From NCBI RefSeq assembly GCF_001039355.2, contig NW_019775824.1:522106-586105 (forward strand): 64,000 bases of DNA, written 5' to 3'. This DNA is from Lingula anatina. Taxonomy: Eukaryota > Brachiopoda > Lingulata > Lingulida > Lingulidae. The position numbers and the translations under genes were made by a program. Below, piece by piece: positions 9,699-54,800 of this stretch; positions within the stretch are counted from its first letter, which is position 1, and each line of letters opens with the position of its first letter. Below the pieces are notes generated by a model. The model ran no database searches and had not been told where the DNA came from. It saw only the letters and a program-made list of their open reading frames with translations.

Positions 9699-12316
9699 GA
9701 TAGATGACACGAAAACAGGATCATCCATAAGATGTGGCGTTAAATTGATCCGTTTACCGACCCCCCCCCCCCCCCACCTCACTCCTAAACGGCTGCAATC
9801 ATAATGACAATCAGGACACAAAACCAACTTCAAGGAAAGAGGAATTGCAGAAGCCTCCAATGAAGACAAAATTAGCATCACATTCACTGACTTAATTAAA
9901 TACAATAGCCGCCTCTTTAATGTTGATGGGTTGTTGTTTGTGTTACATTAAAGATGTTCCCGTCACTTAGGGCGTTCTCACCCGTTAAGTGCCACTTAAA
10001 GCATGAAATTGGGTAGGAACAACCTACAACATATCAAAGACGTCATGAAAACAAATTAGAAACAATTGGATGCCACATAGTGCCCTGCTGGCCGCTAGAT
10101 GGGTGGTCAAATTCTGACCAGTGCCTGTTATACCATGGGCAAGATAAAATGCTGCTTGTAACAAACGCTACAAGGTTACTAGTAGTTACATGGTCTCTTT
10201 ACACAGCGATAAATTGCTCCCCTTTGAATTTTCTAACCCTGTATACGAATTAAATTGGAACGAGGTCACCATTTGCAAGTGACGCGTAACTAAGCAACAT
10301 AATCACAAACTCTCAGCTACTTTAAACACTAGTTACCATGAGAAATACTCTTTGAAAAATAAAGTAATGAAAACCATCATCAAACATGCCAAGAACAGCT
10401 CATTAATTGTCATGATGACCGAACAGGAGAAAAATCACCCGATTTTCTCTCTGTTCTCGATTACTTGAAACGGTAGTAACCAAAATACAAATGAGGAAAG
10501 TCTATCGCTATATTGTAAGTTATCTAAATATCCATTCGAAACATGAAACATTATCATTCTGTGGTTTTATATAGATATACTTATATACTCAAAGCTACTG
10601 CATCATAGAAGAGATTCTCACCGCATACGGTGTGTGCGATTGAGTGGAACACTTTGAAACAGAACAAGTCACACTTAACTAACGGCGTCTGCCAACATTT
10701 TCTCTAGCGTAACACGCGTACGGGCCCAAAGTTTTTCACAATTTCGACATATTTGTGATGATCTTCCCTGTATCGTATTTTGTTTTTATATAGAAGGCTA
10801 ATATGTTACGACTGTCCCATGACATGGCTGTCGATATGTCACATAACATTGGCTGTCAATACGACAGCAATCACCAAACCACTATTGCACATGTGCCTGG
10901 ATGCCTTACGAATATACTGAGTACAAACTGGGATATGTTTCCATTCCATACTTATGCCTGGTTATATGTGCATTAGCATACACAAATAAGAAACACCCAC
11001 ATTGTCATATGTATAAACTGTATGTCCCACAAGGCCCCTGAATTTGACAACTGTCACCAGCAAAAATTGAAGCCACAAGTTCCCCTGCTCGTTTATCTCA
11101 CCAATACTGTGCTCGGCTCCAGAGCGTTGGCAAGGCCTAGGGAAAAGGTTCTGGGTTACAAACGATATTAAGTAGAATTTGTCAATTGTCAAATCAAAAT
11201 AACCGGAATTACTGCTCAGTGGTTTTTTTCTTCAGAACAGAATGTACGTGTACTAATGACGTGTGGGCGTGTGTGAGTTAGTGCATGGTTTGGGAACTGT
11301 AAGAATGTGACCGAGTATTGTTGTTACTTTGGGATAACTGAGGTCTGCTGTTACTCCAACTTTGATTTTTGCCACGCATCCTTACTTGTCTCGACTTCCC
11401 TCTTTGATTGAACACGGGTATTTTTTCTGTTTAGTATGGAAGAATATCTTTGCACTGTTTTAGTCAACACTCTTTTCAATTCCCTCACATTCACGGTTTG
11501 ATTCGCTGAGCCGTAAAATTTACATTTACAAAAACGGGAAAATTAACGCCACTTTTTTTGGCTTTTGACAGATATTGGCTTTTTCCCACGACCTAACATG
11601 GAACCATACGGGCCGTCCGTCACCTACGTGTTTTTTTTTACTGAAAAAACACAGTTCTTGGCAGTCTCTACATGTAACATAGTACACAAGTAAGGAACAA
11701 CCTGTCTCCGTCTACAGTTACGGTGACATATCAAACAAGTTCAAGCAATTACACTCTTCCAAAGTAAGCGATTTCTTAAAGAACCCTGATAATGATTCAT
11801 TATCAACAGATTTCAGTAACAAAAAGAATTACAGTCATATCTACTACATCATATCATAAACGGATACGCAAAAACGTTAACGTGATAATCCCATCGAAAG
11901 AGTTGCTCCTTTTCTGCTTCACTACTAAGACAACTCCTTTTCTGGACAAGAATGTTCTTCTTACGACCAAAGTCCGTAGGGTATCACCCAGTCACAAGGC
12001 CCTTTTCAGTTCACTCGATAGAGGGCTTGCAGTCAAGACGTTCCTTATTCCAACGTCCACTCTATGATCTAAGATTCGCCCAATTATATCCTGCGTCAAT
12101 GCGGCAAACGGCCCACAAATTACGAAGACATTGATATGACCAGGCGTGTCTTGTTCTTATCCAAAGGAACGACGATGTTCGCGGATATATTCAGATATCA
12201 TCGTGTCATATTGAAGTTAAAAACCACCGCCGCAGTCTTCCATATATCTTATGGAGTGAAACATCGTCGCAGTATACCTTGCATGTACGCACATTGTCGT
12301 CCGACGTCACCCCTAG

Positions 12317-12322
12317 TTTATT
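12317..12322 (-). terminator. Candidate proximal poly(A) signal of the Go gene
   Basis: AATAAA on the minus strand about 0.8 kb downstream of the exon 8b stop, followed by GT-containing sequence. The alternative distal signal is at 9146-9151. Confidence 0.35.
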
Positions 12323-12325
12323 CAG

Positions 12326-12338
12326 CCGCCAGAGGGCG
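12326..12338 (+). promoter_or_regulatory. CTCF-like core CCGCCAGAGGGCG
   Basis: Matches the conserved bilaterian CTCF core (CC-N-S-Y-AG-R-K-GGC) at essentially all informative positions. It lies about 0.8 kb beyond the last Go exon. Confidence 0.4.
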
Positions 12339-13133
12339 TTGATAAGGCGCAAAACATCAAGACCTCCTGGCACGGAATCATCAATGACAAAGTATTATGT
12401 GGATTAATTTGCTGAACGCAAACTAATGATAAAAATAAATATCTAAACCATGGCCATTACTGAAGCGTTTACCAAGAGCTGTACATAGGCTATAATCCTT
12501 GTGATGAATGTTTTTAGCAAGTTCGATCCCTCTGAATTGCAAGAAAGGAAGCTATATCATAGTTGAACGTACAATGCCACATGAACGTATTCAAATGACG
12601 TGCAGTTTCACATAACAGTGCAAGGCGGACTTGCTATTAAACAGACTATGTATTTATATACGAGACCCTCTTTGGTGGTGGCGCCATCTTTGGTGATGTC
12701 GCCTCACAGAGTGCTCCTGAAACTTGTCACAACATCAATACAGTCAAGGTGAATCGTGCAAAGACTTTTTATAAACCCTGCAACAGTATCCTGGTCTTAT
12801 TGTAAACTGCTTATAGCATACACAAAACCTTTTGTTAATTTTTGTAGAACTGTTTTCTGGTTTATATATTCCTTGATTCCGCAAATTGAGCTTCTAGAAT
12901 ATTAGAACATTTTCCTGATTAGTTCGCTTTGAGTGACAGCTTGCTTGTGGACATCTTTCAATGCATGTGTTGTCTGTACGTGTTTGCGTGCGCGTGTGTG
13001 CGTGTATGCATGAGTGTTGGAGAATGCCTTGCCTTTCAGGATTACCGGCGAAAAGACCAGTGTTGAAGCAAAAACCACGGTATAGTGACACCAACCACTG
13101 CCCTTCATGGACTTTGCAGTACTAAACAATTCT

Positions 13134-45537
<32,404 letters not shown>

Positions 45538-46150
45538 CTTGTTTTCGGTATCACAGCCTCGCCTCGCCTGGAGAAAATCTTTCAAATCCTCGGCGACTCC
45601 CTGGAATCAGATCCTTGGTAATAATCCTCCAACGCTGCGTTTGAGCCGGCCTCGACGTTTCCACTGTAAATAAAAACCCTTTCGTTAAAGCGGGTTTCTC
45701 CCTGTCTCTATGCCTTTGTCAGCTATGTTCTATGCATCAAACTCAGAAGGCTCGGCTAGCAAATCGTGAAATAACGGGAGAGATTATAATATTCCAACCT
45801 GAATCAATCAATACGTGCGCAGACGGTTCAGGCACGCGAAGACTGATGGTCGAGCTTGGGAAATGGAAACGAAGGGGAGGCTGTTGCTAGGCAACCAGTT
45901 CAGCAGCAATTCTAATCAATCCAGGTAATTTCATCCCGCGTTAATTAAAACGCGATGCAATTAGCCGCTGGGCAATTGATATCGTGTAGAGCGTCACCGT
46001 CTTCTATAGCCCCCGCCTGTCCAAGGTGCATTTTCCTGGAAATTATTTCTCGGAGTTGACACTCGCCCCCTTTAGTGTCTCTCGAAGATTCTTCCGGGAG
46101 CCGTGTGACGTCAATCTCCGTATTCTTCCTTAACATATATTACAGGAATT
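45538..46150 (-). promoter_or_regulatory. Go promoter / 5' UTR region with X-box and CRE
   Basis: This is GC-richer DNA upstream of the Go start. It contains an RFX-type X-box GTTGCTAGGCAAC at 45883-45895, which fits RYYNYY-N-RRNRAC. It also contains a perfect CRE, TGACGTCA, at 46106-46113. The transcription start is not determined from sequence. Confidence 0.45.
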
Positions 46151-49100
46151 AAGCTAACACTAGGGCGGGTGCCGCAAATGCCGGTGGCAAATACAGCAAA
46201 ACTACAAAACTGCAAGACTCTGGTTTTCAATTCTTCACATCATTACCGATCTAGCGATGGATCCTAATGGGATCTAGAGAGTCTCATATATTCTTGGAAA
46301 TTCTGAATGGTTAAGCTCATTTGAATATTCATTTCCATTGACAAATCTATCAGGCGCCTCATTCATAAAGGCAGAAAATTGACCTACATCGTTCCTTGTA
46401 TCGATTAGACTGCATTGACAACATTTTATATAGCTTTAACAAAAAGAGAGAGACAGTAGCTTCCTTATACGGTTTTGTCCAAGCATGCCTGCCCTCACTA
46501 TTATATGCAAAAGCGAGCTTCTGTGAAAGCCCAAGCTTTTCTTTGTTCCAGGTGGAACAAAGCATCTTAAGGGGCGAGAGACGCAGAGAAAGCGCACGAG
46601 TGAGCGTGTATCCATGTTATTACTGGTACCTATGCGCGAGGTATTGATCCACGCGCGCGTCAGCGCCACCTGTACGCAGAAAACAGCCCGTGTTATTGTT
46701 CAGATTACCGGGATTTTGTTATTGACCCGGTAGCCTCAGCTAGAGACGCCGGACATCTCGACCAACCGAGTCTAACAGAGGGTGGGGGGTCTAAGGTAAA
46801 CAGACCCGGGATCAATTCTCCAATATCCACAGACTATCGGGCGGGATGTATTTTCTCCACTCTGACAAATTCATATCATTTGAAAAGGCTTGTATTCTAT
46901 ACGTTTACCGTGATGGCACGAAAAATCCTTGATCCTACATTGTATTTATCTGTTAATTAGAAAAGTGGATGGTGAGGTTATGCCACATGTATTAGCTAGG
47001 CTCCTTAAGGAAAAAATGAAGACGATTTTTGAAAAAAATAGCAGCGTCTTCTCGCTATGGGGAGGTGGGGGTGAAGGCATGAAACTTTTGCCTCTGACAC
47101 TTCACTCAGTAAATATAAAATAGTAGACAAGGACAATTTTACTGTAGTATGAAGAGCACATGGAACGAAGCTGTTGTTTGGTGTTGTCTCTTTTGGTTGG
47201 TAAGAACGTTTGTGGCGCGTTTGGAGAGGGAGAAGGGAAAGACAGGGGGCATCCCCAGAGCTAATTATATTAGTGAGGTGGGGTAGGTGTGCCCCATCCT
47301 TCTCAAATCTGCAATTAATTAGGTTTGGCGGTTTACTAATGAAATAATACAAACAATTAGGCCCGGTGAAAATGTCATGTAAACGGTTCGAAAAACAATA
47401 AAGCAAATTAGTAAGTTGTTGTTGTCGAACGGGAATCCCATGACAATGCCCAAGGCATTGCTGTCGCGATTTCACGATGACCTGAAGGCTCAGGTGAAAT
47501 TATATGATAAACAAGGTCTAATTTTATCTTCCCAGTCCATCTGCGTAAGTAAGGATGTGAAATTGAACTAGAGGCGATTATTTGTACACAAGCTAGCTTA
47601 AACCGATTTCAAAGTAATTCTCTCCTTAAGCAAGCAAAGCAGGGCGCAATGATCAGCGCATTACACTCCGCTACTTTCCTTGAAGAAAGTGTTCACCACG
47701 TGATCTGCTGTTATTTACCGTATCAAGACCAACGCTGATCGAGGTTGAGGGGGGGGGGGGGCAGGGAACGCTAACCCTGTTCCACATCCCTCCCCAGTCC
47801 ACTTAATAAGATCAGTTAATACTGAAGGCAGCAATATCAGCAGAGAGAGAGACTCTTTAGGGTGGGGTCCATTTCTGAATTTTGCCTTCAAACCTCTAGG
47901 TAGAACAAACAAGAGAAAGGGCAGAGATCCTAGATCAATTTTTGATTTACAGTGGAAAATTACGGTTCTTTCGAAAAACTTCTGCCAGTCGTGCGTTCTT
48001 CTACTAGGCCCGTCACAGAATTCATCGTCATTCATTCAAACTGCTATGCATTAATCTAGCACATGCAAGACTGCATTTGATAGCACGAAATCTTTAGTAA
48101 ACAACAGTTAACGAATCGAAGCACAAGACGGGGTGCAAGTCAGGACAAGGACGGCACTTCTACGCGTGCTTTCCAGGAACTCTAGACATTAGAACAACTC
48201 AAGTTGAAAAAACATTTTATCGTTTATACACGTGTAAGACCCACAATATAATGAAAATAATTTACCCATATACAACTGGGTATCCGCTATACATCGATAC
48301 CGTCATAAGCACCAAGAAATCTATGTACAAAACGTGTCATGGTGCTGCGACTTAAGACATAAAATTCTTGCGATGTGCCCGTGATGCAAATCATCCCACC
48401 CTCCCCATCAATGCAGATTCCTTTATAAATAACTCCAACCTTTGTGATCTACAAGCGACTTTTAAGAATGGAAAATAAAATCTGTACTGAACTGCCGTGG
48501 ACAGGATTACATGCCATATAACAGTTTGATTACGATATTGAGATTGATATAGTTTAACAACTCACAATTTAGTTGATATTAATTCCACATTCATTACTTA
48601 AATTAATTATAATAAAATAATAGTAAAAGATCAAGTGGTAGGATAGGAGAAAGCCATAACTATAAATATAATCGAGTACCTTTAAAAATATAATATTCAG
48701 ACCTATTACACAGTTATCCAGCGCAAGGTTCACACACGTTTAACCCGAACCTTCTTCACCTGCACTTAAGCTTCTCATAATTAGCACAATTTAAAACCAG
48801 CCTAAAACACAGTTAAAACAGAGGATTAGAAATTGCCCCTTATGGTCTAAGTTTTTAAATACCGGACACTGTTTAGAGATTTTGTGAAATTGTCTCAGAT
48901 GATAATCAAATACCTTGACATTTTTTCATAGAAAATAAAAAGGTAGTTTCTTAAAGAGAGATAGCTACATTGATGCCTGCGTGGGGACATGTCGTTACCA
49001 TGTGCCACAGAAATGCTCTGCTTTCACAATACTGGCATTAATGACAATATTAATATAATTAACTGATATTATATAAAATATCAATACACCCGTTACATTG

Positions 49101-49298
49101 TAACTGACAACCAACAGGGGCAGTGACAGCAACACAGAGTGAGAAGTAACAAAGCTGGTATATGAAATTACAAGGAGACTGCAAGTGTGGCGAAAATGTG
49201 ATCAAGTCAACCTGAACTTCATAGTTTTAAGAATGACACTTCTCTCTTCAAGAATGTTCAAGCAGATCTCTGAAATTCAGGGCGTTCATAAAATCTGT

Positions 49299-49455
49299 GA
49301 AGTAACTATGGTGATGTTTACTGCATCAAGTTACCATACTGAAGTAACTATGGCAATGTTACATATACCAAGTTACCATAGTGAAGTTACTATGGTGATG
49401 TAAAATGCATCAAGTAACCACAGTGAAGTAATTACAACAACCAAGTGATCACAGT
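49299..49455. repeat. 42-bp tandem repeat, about 3.5 copies
   Basis: Units start with GAAGTAACTATGG at 49299, 49341 and (as gaagttact) 49383, and a partial unit follows. The period is 42 bp with moderate divergence. Confidence 0.85.
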
Positions 49456-50139
49456 CACCCTGACTTTCAGAACCATAATGTGGGTAATTATTTGTACCAG
49501 GCAGCTATATACCAGGGCAGGAGTCAATGCCAGTGTTCTCAAACACAGGGTGCTAAGTTTACTTGTTCAAAGTGCTTCCTGCAGCCATACAACTAACTGT
49601 GCTATAAATAAATTGTGTCAACATGATAAATTTCAAAATTATGTGAATTTCAAAATAATGTGAAACCACTTAACCTGAAAACCTACCAGATTATAACCAC
49701 TGCTGTAAACCGATCCTGTTCCAGGAAATCCAAGTTTACACCAAACCACAGTGGTTTTTTTCAGTTGCACAACAGAGTGGCAATACACATTTTACCATCA
49801 AGTGAGAACATATAGACCACCATGTGAAAGACTTATGTAATACTCCAGTGCATCAGCTGACAATATATGTAACATGTAAGTGCTCTAAAACTGTGCCAAA
49901 CACATACATAACTGATGCATACTTTCCCTGTGTATCTCCTTTTAAGACAACATTTGAAAAAGCTTCATACATCTACTGGTAAATGTAAGACAACCTATTA
50001 TTTATATGTCATGAGATAAACCAATTATCATACACCTGTATTGTTGCACTAAAATGTCATCACATAAATTTTTTTCCCGTGCAAAATACTAAGCTTACAT
50101 CAGTAACGCCGATACAATTGTGACTTGTAACAACCAATA

Positions 50140-50370
50140 CAGTGATATATTGCTTCCAAGTTACAACAAACAGTGATACATTGTTTGCAGTTCACAACAA
50201 GTAGTGATACATTGTATCCAGGTTGCACTAACAGTGATACATTGTATCCAGGTTGCACTAACAGTGATACATTGTATCCAGGTTGCACTAACAGTGATAC
50301 ATTGTATCCAAGTTAACCACAATCTGTGATACATTGAACCTAGACTGCAACAAACAGTCCATTGTTTCCA
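50140..50370. repeat. 30-bp minisatellite
   Basis: Three identical units with CAGTGATACATTGTATCCAG and a 30-bp period, flanked by four or more diverged units. It lies within 1 kb downstream of the Ajuba-like stop codon, possibly in the 3' UTR. Confidence 0.9.
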
Positions 50371-51157
50371 AAACCAGTAACAGACATTAAAATAACACAT
50401 TGATGCACATTTATAGTACAACTAGAGAAGTGGTAGTATTATACTTGTTTCAAACACTCTAACAAGATAAGATGTGTACAAAGTACACTTCCAACTTTTT
50501 ATGTCTAGACAAAAATTTGAGGTACTTGAGGAACTTAAGAGACAAAATTTAGAAAAAGCTGAAAATAAAAAGTATTTATATGAACATGACACATCTTTAT
50601 GTTCAGAAAACTGAATGTGTCTAGAACTGATGAAATCTGAGAACAAATAGCAATTCCTTTTAATACTGCCATTCTGACTGCTGTCCCATGAAATGCTAGT
50701 ACCACAGTATGAATCAGAGGCATTAAACATTGATGCTGTAACATGTAGACTACAGACCACTTCATATATATGTAAAATGTCAAATATGCTTGTCTGTATT
50801 TAACTTTCGGCAAACAGTTCATCATCTGCTCGTTTTGGCAAAACGTTTACATGCTGGCGAGAGCTCGGACACACTGCAGTGACATCTGGTGGTCAGCACA
50901 GGAGTTCACAGGGAACTGGAAGAAACTGCCATGAATCTCTTTTTAGTTGGAAGAAATGTCTCTAATCCCTGTGGTCCAAATTTGAAGCTCACAGTCACAG
51001 GGAATAAGACAGAACTGCTTCACGGTTCTGTTGTTTGATGTATCTCTGCTTTGGTTGTGTTTCCATATGCCTGTGTTGACACTGTCGCTCTTCACACAAG
51101 AAACCTGGCTGGACAGGACCACAGTGAAAGTACTCACAGGGAACAGGCACAACTCGC

Positions 51158-51829
51158 TCACAGATCAGTTATCTGGTACATCTGGGCTTTGCCAGATTTT
51201 CCCGTTCCCTGTGGGGAAGCCCTCTGTGTGTCGAAATGGTTTTGGATATATTGTTTTGGCGGTATGGGAGGACTGTGATTATCATCACTAGAGAAATGAC
51301 CAGTGCTGCTGTGACGGTCATAATAATTTGGTGGTGGCCGTAATGGCGCCTGGGGTTCAGGTTTCTGACCACTGGTGTACATATTGTGGACATATTGACC
51401 ACTAAAACCACTGGACAAACTGGTCATACTGGCTGGACTTTGAGGTCCGGAGTCTGGATGACCATTGGGGTGGCCAGTCCTAGTGACCACTCCTACCCCT
51501 CCTCCACCGGCCAAAGTCTGTCTAACATTCTGACTGGACACTCCGCCTTGAAGACCCAGTGGCTGTTTTTGCTGACTCATCATGGCTGAACTCAATTGTG
51601 TTTGTGGTGCCTCAGACTGTGGTTGAGCAAAATGTGTCGGTTGAGCTCCCTGCATCGGCTGCTGCACCATGGGATTGAAATTGAAGGTGAGGAGCTGGGA
51701 CTCGGTTGCTGGCGGGAGTCCGTTGGGGTGATAGTTTAGTCGTGCCAGGTGGCAACCGTAGCAGAGTAACATCTCCCCCAGGGGATAACAACGCTTGTCT
51801 GGTTCATCTGTCAGCTGCAGACCACAGTC
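51158..51829 (-). CDS. Ajuba-like last exon: end of LIM3 plus a long C-terminal extension
   Basis: Acceptor ttttctag, then [18 protein letters not shown]…[11 protein letters not shown], which closes LIM3. The next roughly 190 residues are Gln/Pro/Ser/Gly-rich and probably disordered. They contain PPPNYYD (a PPxY motif, PPNY at 51323-51334), PPIPPK (PxxPxK, SH3-ligand-like), a Gly4 stretch, and end in YQITDL. The final TDL fits a class I PDZ ligand (S/T-x-hydrophobic). TGA is at 51158-51160. Confidence 0.93.
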   Translation of the reverse strand, partial: DCGLQLTDEPDKRCYPLGEMLLCYGCHLARLNYHPNGLPPATESQLLTFNFNPMVQQPMQGAQPTHFAQPQSEAPQTQLSSAMMSQQKQPLGLQGGVSSQNVRQTLAGGGGVGVVTRTGHPNGHPDSGPQSPASMTSLSSGFSGQYVHNMYTSGQKPEPQAPLRPPPNYYDRHSSTGHFSSDDNHSPPIPPKQYIQNHFDTQRASPQGTGKSGKAQMYQITDL

Positions 51830-54800
51830 CTAGAAAACAGAAAATATCAAATTGTAGAACTACAAGAACACTCCTTTTATTGACTCTTATGTTTACAAAT
51901 ACAGAAGATTACATTTATACATTATAAAACTGTCTGTACTTGGGGACTGGCATCAAACAGTATCTGATGGCTCTCAAAAAGTAATCCTAATATAAATATT
52001 CAGATGTTCAGCTGTTCTAAATTTGATCAATCTGAGTGAATGGTGTCACCTCTAAATATTATGACACATCTGAGAATGTAAGACATCCATGTATTACTCA
52101 CTTACCCTTATGTTTCAACTTAATGTAAGTGACTCATACGTTGCTGACACAAAGACTTTCATTTTACAACTGATTTCTAAGAATATCTTTAACAAAATAC
52201 AAGACAGCAGTGATAACAGACTCCTTACTTTTCTGAATCACCTACTACAAATCATGATTCTCAATCATCAACAAATAAATCCTCAAGCTACAAAATAAAC
52301 TTTCACCATGAGCTAGTAAAATGGTGAAAGCACTGTTGGTGTGTGTGTGTGCGTGCATGTGTGCGTGCATACCTCGCAACAGTAGCAGTCCACATGGTAA
52401 TCCCTGTCCATGGAAACTACCCGCACAGTTTCTTCTGTTCCCTGGAAAAAAAGTCAGAAAAATAAGAATACGCGAATATACTTCAGCTACAAAGAAATGA
52501 AAACACACAAGGCCAGTGGAGGAAACCTGTATAACAATTCCTTGACAATTCCACCCAGGTCCCCTTGCTGGGATGATTAATATTAAGGTTTTTATTAAAA
52601 TATACATCCATCTCATCATTAAAATTTTTATTGTTTGCAGCTAATCTAGCCAAACATGCAGCATGCTAAGCAATACTGAAACAAATCAACTAAATCAATC
52701 CAAATCAACAACTCGCATCCAATATCAGGACATGAGGCCTTCAAATATAGAAGAATTGTAGGTACTTGGTATGTTTTTCAAAACAATATAGAGAACACTG
52801 ACACACAAATCACATTGGTGAAAAGCACCAATTCTCGCACAAACAAACAGGCTGACATTTCACACATTTGTGTGCATACACACACGCACGCACACACACA
52901 GTTTGTCCAAAGGAAATGATAATTTCAATTTCTAGACTAGGTTGATAGGTTGCCTGCAAGTAACATTACATTCATATGCACATACAAACACACTTCAATG
53001 TAATATTTACCTCTACTGGAGTGATAACTTGCCCGCAAGCGGCACACTTAGGTGCATACATCCTGAAACAAGGGGGGTTTTCCAGTGAACTTTATATACT
53101 AAATACTTCACACAGGTGTTCTTTAATACACCCAGAGTGGTACAAAGTACTTTAAAACCTCTCTGCCATACAGTTATTAAAATATTAGCCAGTTTTTGTT
53201 GTCTTACCATAAAATGACAATATTTGGTAAAAAGACTTTGGGGTGGTAAATGACCCCAACAGTTAGGATTGTATCACTTTATATGCCTGTGGGATCATTG
53301 TTGTTTTGATCCCACTGAAGCTTCTCTTAGCTACAACTTGCTATCTCCTCGCTTATCAATTTGGATGTTAACAAGCAGTTGAGAATCATACATTTTTTTA
53401 TATTTTCAAATCTTTCTTGAGAATGAATGCAATGTACTGCATCAAATTTGATACAACTAAAATTAATAAAATATAATAAATTCCATTTTTTTTACAATTT
53501 GGCATAAAAAGAAATACAAGTAACCAGGAATAAATTGCTATTGATATTCTTATTTTTTCTGGGCGTAGAAGCTTGAAAGCTGCAAATCCCTCTCCCAAGA
53601 CCCAGCACAGTTCACTGAAACATGGTCTTTATATTTAGCATGAACGCAAAAAGAATTCTATCAGCTAATGACAATGTAACAAATGCCTGGTTCTGAATAA
53701 TAATAGTTCTGATAATTGTAGAATCAGTTTTGATGGTTGATAGTATCATGAAACAAATAATGTCCCATATTTCATATGAACTGCACTGTTATCAAAGCAA
53801 ATAAAGCAAATAAAGCCGGAATCAAATCAAAGATTCAATTATATATATCAAAATTAATTTTTTATTTACACCACTCAGTATTTGCTGATGGCTGTATCAA
53901 CAAATTTCTCATCAATAAATAAAAACTGTCCTTAAAACTGTTCCATATAAGTACACTGCATATATACTTTTTATAAGTAGATATGAAAAGCTGAAAACTG
54001 ATATCAAATAGAGAAACCCTCATGTAAAAAAATTGTCTAATAGCACAGATGTTATTCCGAACATAGTTCATCTGAATTGCCATAATTCATTACAAGACAG
54101 TTTTATTTCTTGACTGAAAATGTCAGTAATTTGACCAGGACTGACAGGATTCTGATCCACAAAAAGGCAGGTTTTTGGATTAGACAACTAAAGTTTTTCT
54201 TTTACCACAAAAATTTATACACTGACCAATTTTGACAGTAGTCCTTTGGTGATACAGGCAAACAGTTTGGGTGTCTAAAAAGTCTTAGCAGTCTTAGGCA
54301 ATGCCAACAATGTTCAACTTGAGCAATTCTCAGAAATCAAAGTAACCAAGCTTTCAGTAAACTCTCACTTACTTGTGATAGTCTATAACGCAGTAGATTT
54401 TGTTATCTACGTCTATAGTAAACGGCACTCCGTCCAAGCAGTCATTACATACACAGCACCTGAAACAGCCCGGATGGTACGACTTCCCCAACGCTTGAAG
54501 AATCTAAATTAGTGAATGAAATACATATGAATGCTCAGGTAATAAGCAGCAAATCAAAGAGGGCGCCACATCTGTGTCTGTGACAATCATTTAATATGTC
54601 TGTGGCTTAAGTAAACTATTATTTATAACTGCTCAGTCTTAGGTAGATCAACACCAATGTATTGCTTAAAATTTCAAACAGAATCACAGCCTTAAATAAG
54701 GCTCTATTCCCATAGATATTAGATCGATCTATTCCCGCGGGGAGTCTCACTAGATTACTTTCAGATAATCCGACTTAAATGTCCGTCCCGCCTACTACAA

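Larger units (their letters stand above)
8860..13133 (-). other. Downstream flank and possible long 3' UTR of the Go gene
   Basis: About 4.3 kb follows the stop of terminal exon 8b with few repeats beyond a C run at about 9762-9776. On the minus strand, AATAAA occurs at 12317-12322 (about 0.8 kb after the stop) and at 9146-9151 (about 4 kb after it). The low repeat content compared with the rest of the locus fits a long UTR, but no transcript evidence is available. The stretch also contains two CRE palindromes (8995-9006, 9681-9698) and a CTCF-like site (12326-12338). Confidence 0.35.
46151..51157. other. Intergenic DNA between Go and the Ajuba-like gene
   Basis: No coding region is supported; the open frames here are unlike known proteins. 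It includes a poly-G run at about 47749-47761, a 42-bp tandem repeat at 49299-49455 and a 30-bp repeat at 50140-50370. The right part, from 51157 leftwards, should be the 3' UTR of the Ajuba-like gene. A candidate ATTAAA on the minus strand is at 50659-50664, but the UTR end is not fixed. Confidence 0.4.

Noticed and set aside
45538-45585. N-terminal extension of Go upstream of MGC
   Set aside because: The frame is open but begins with TTG, not ATG. An extension would also remove the myristoylated Gly2, so the MGC start is preferred.
47005-47475. 156-codon minus-strand open frame upstream of Go
   Set aside because: No recognisable domain, low-complexity composition at the end and an alternative start codon. 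It is best explained as a chance frame.
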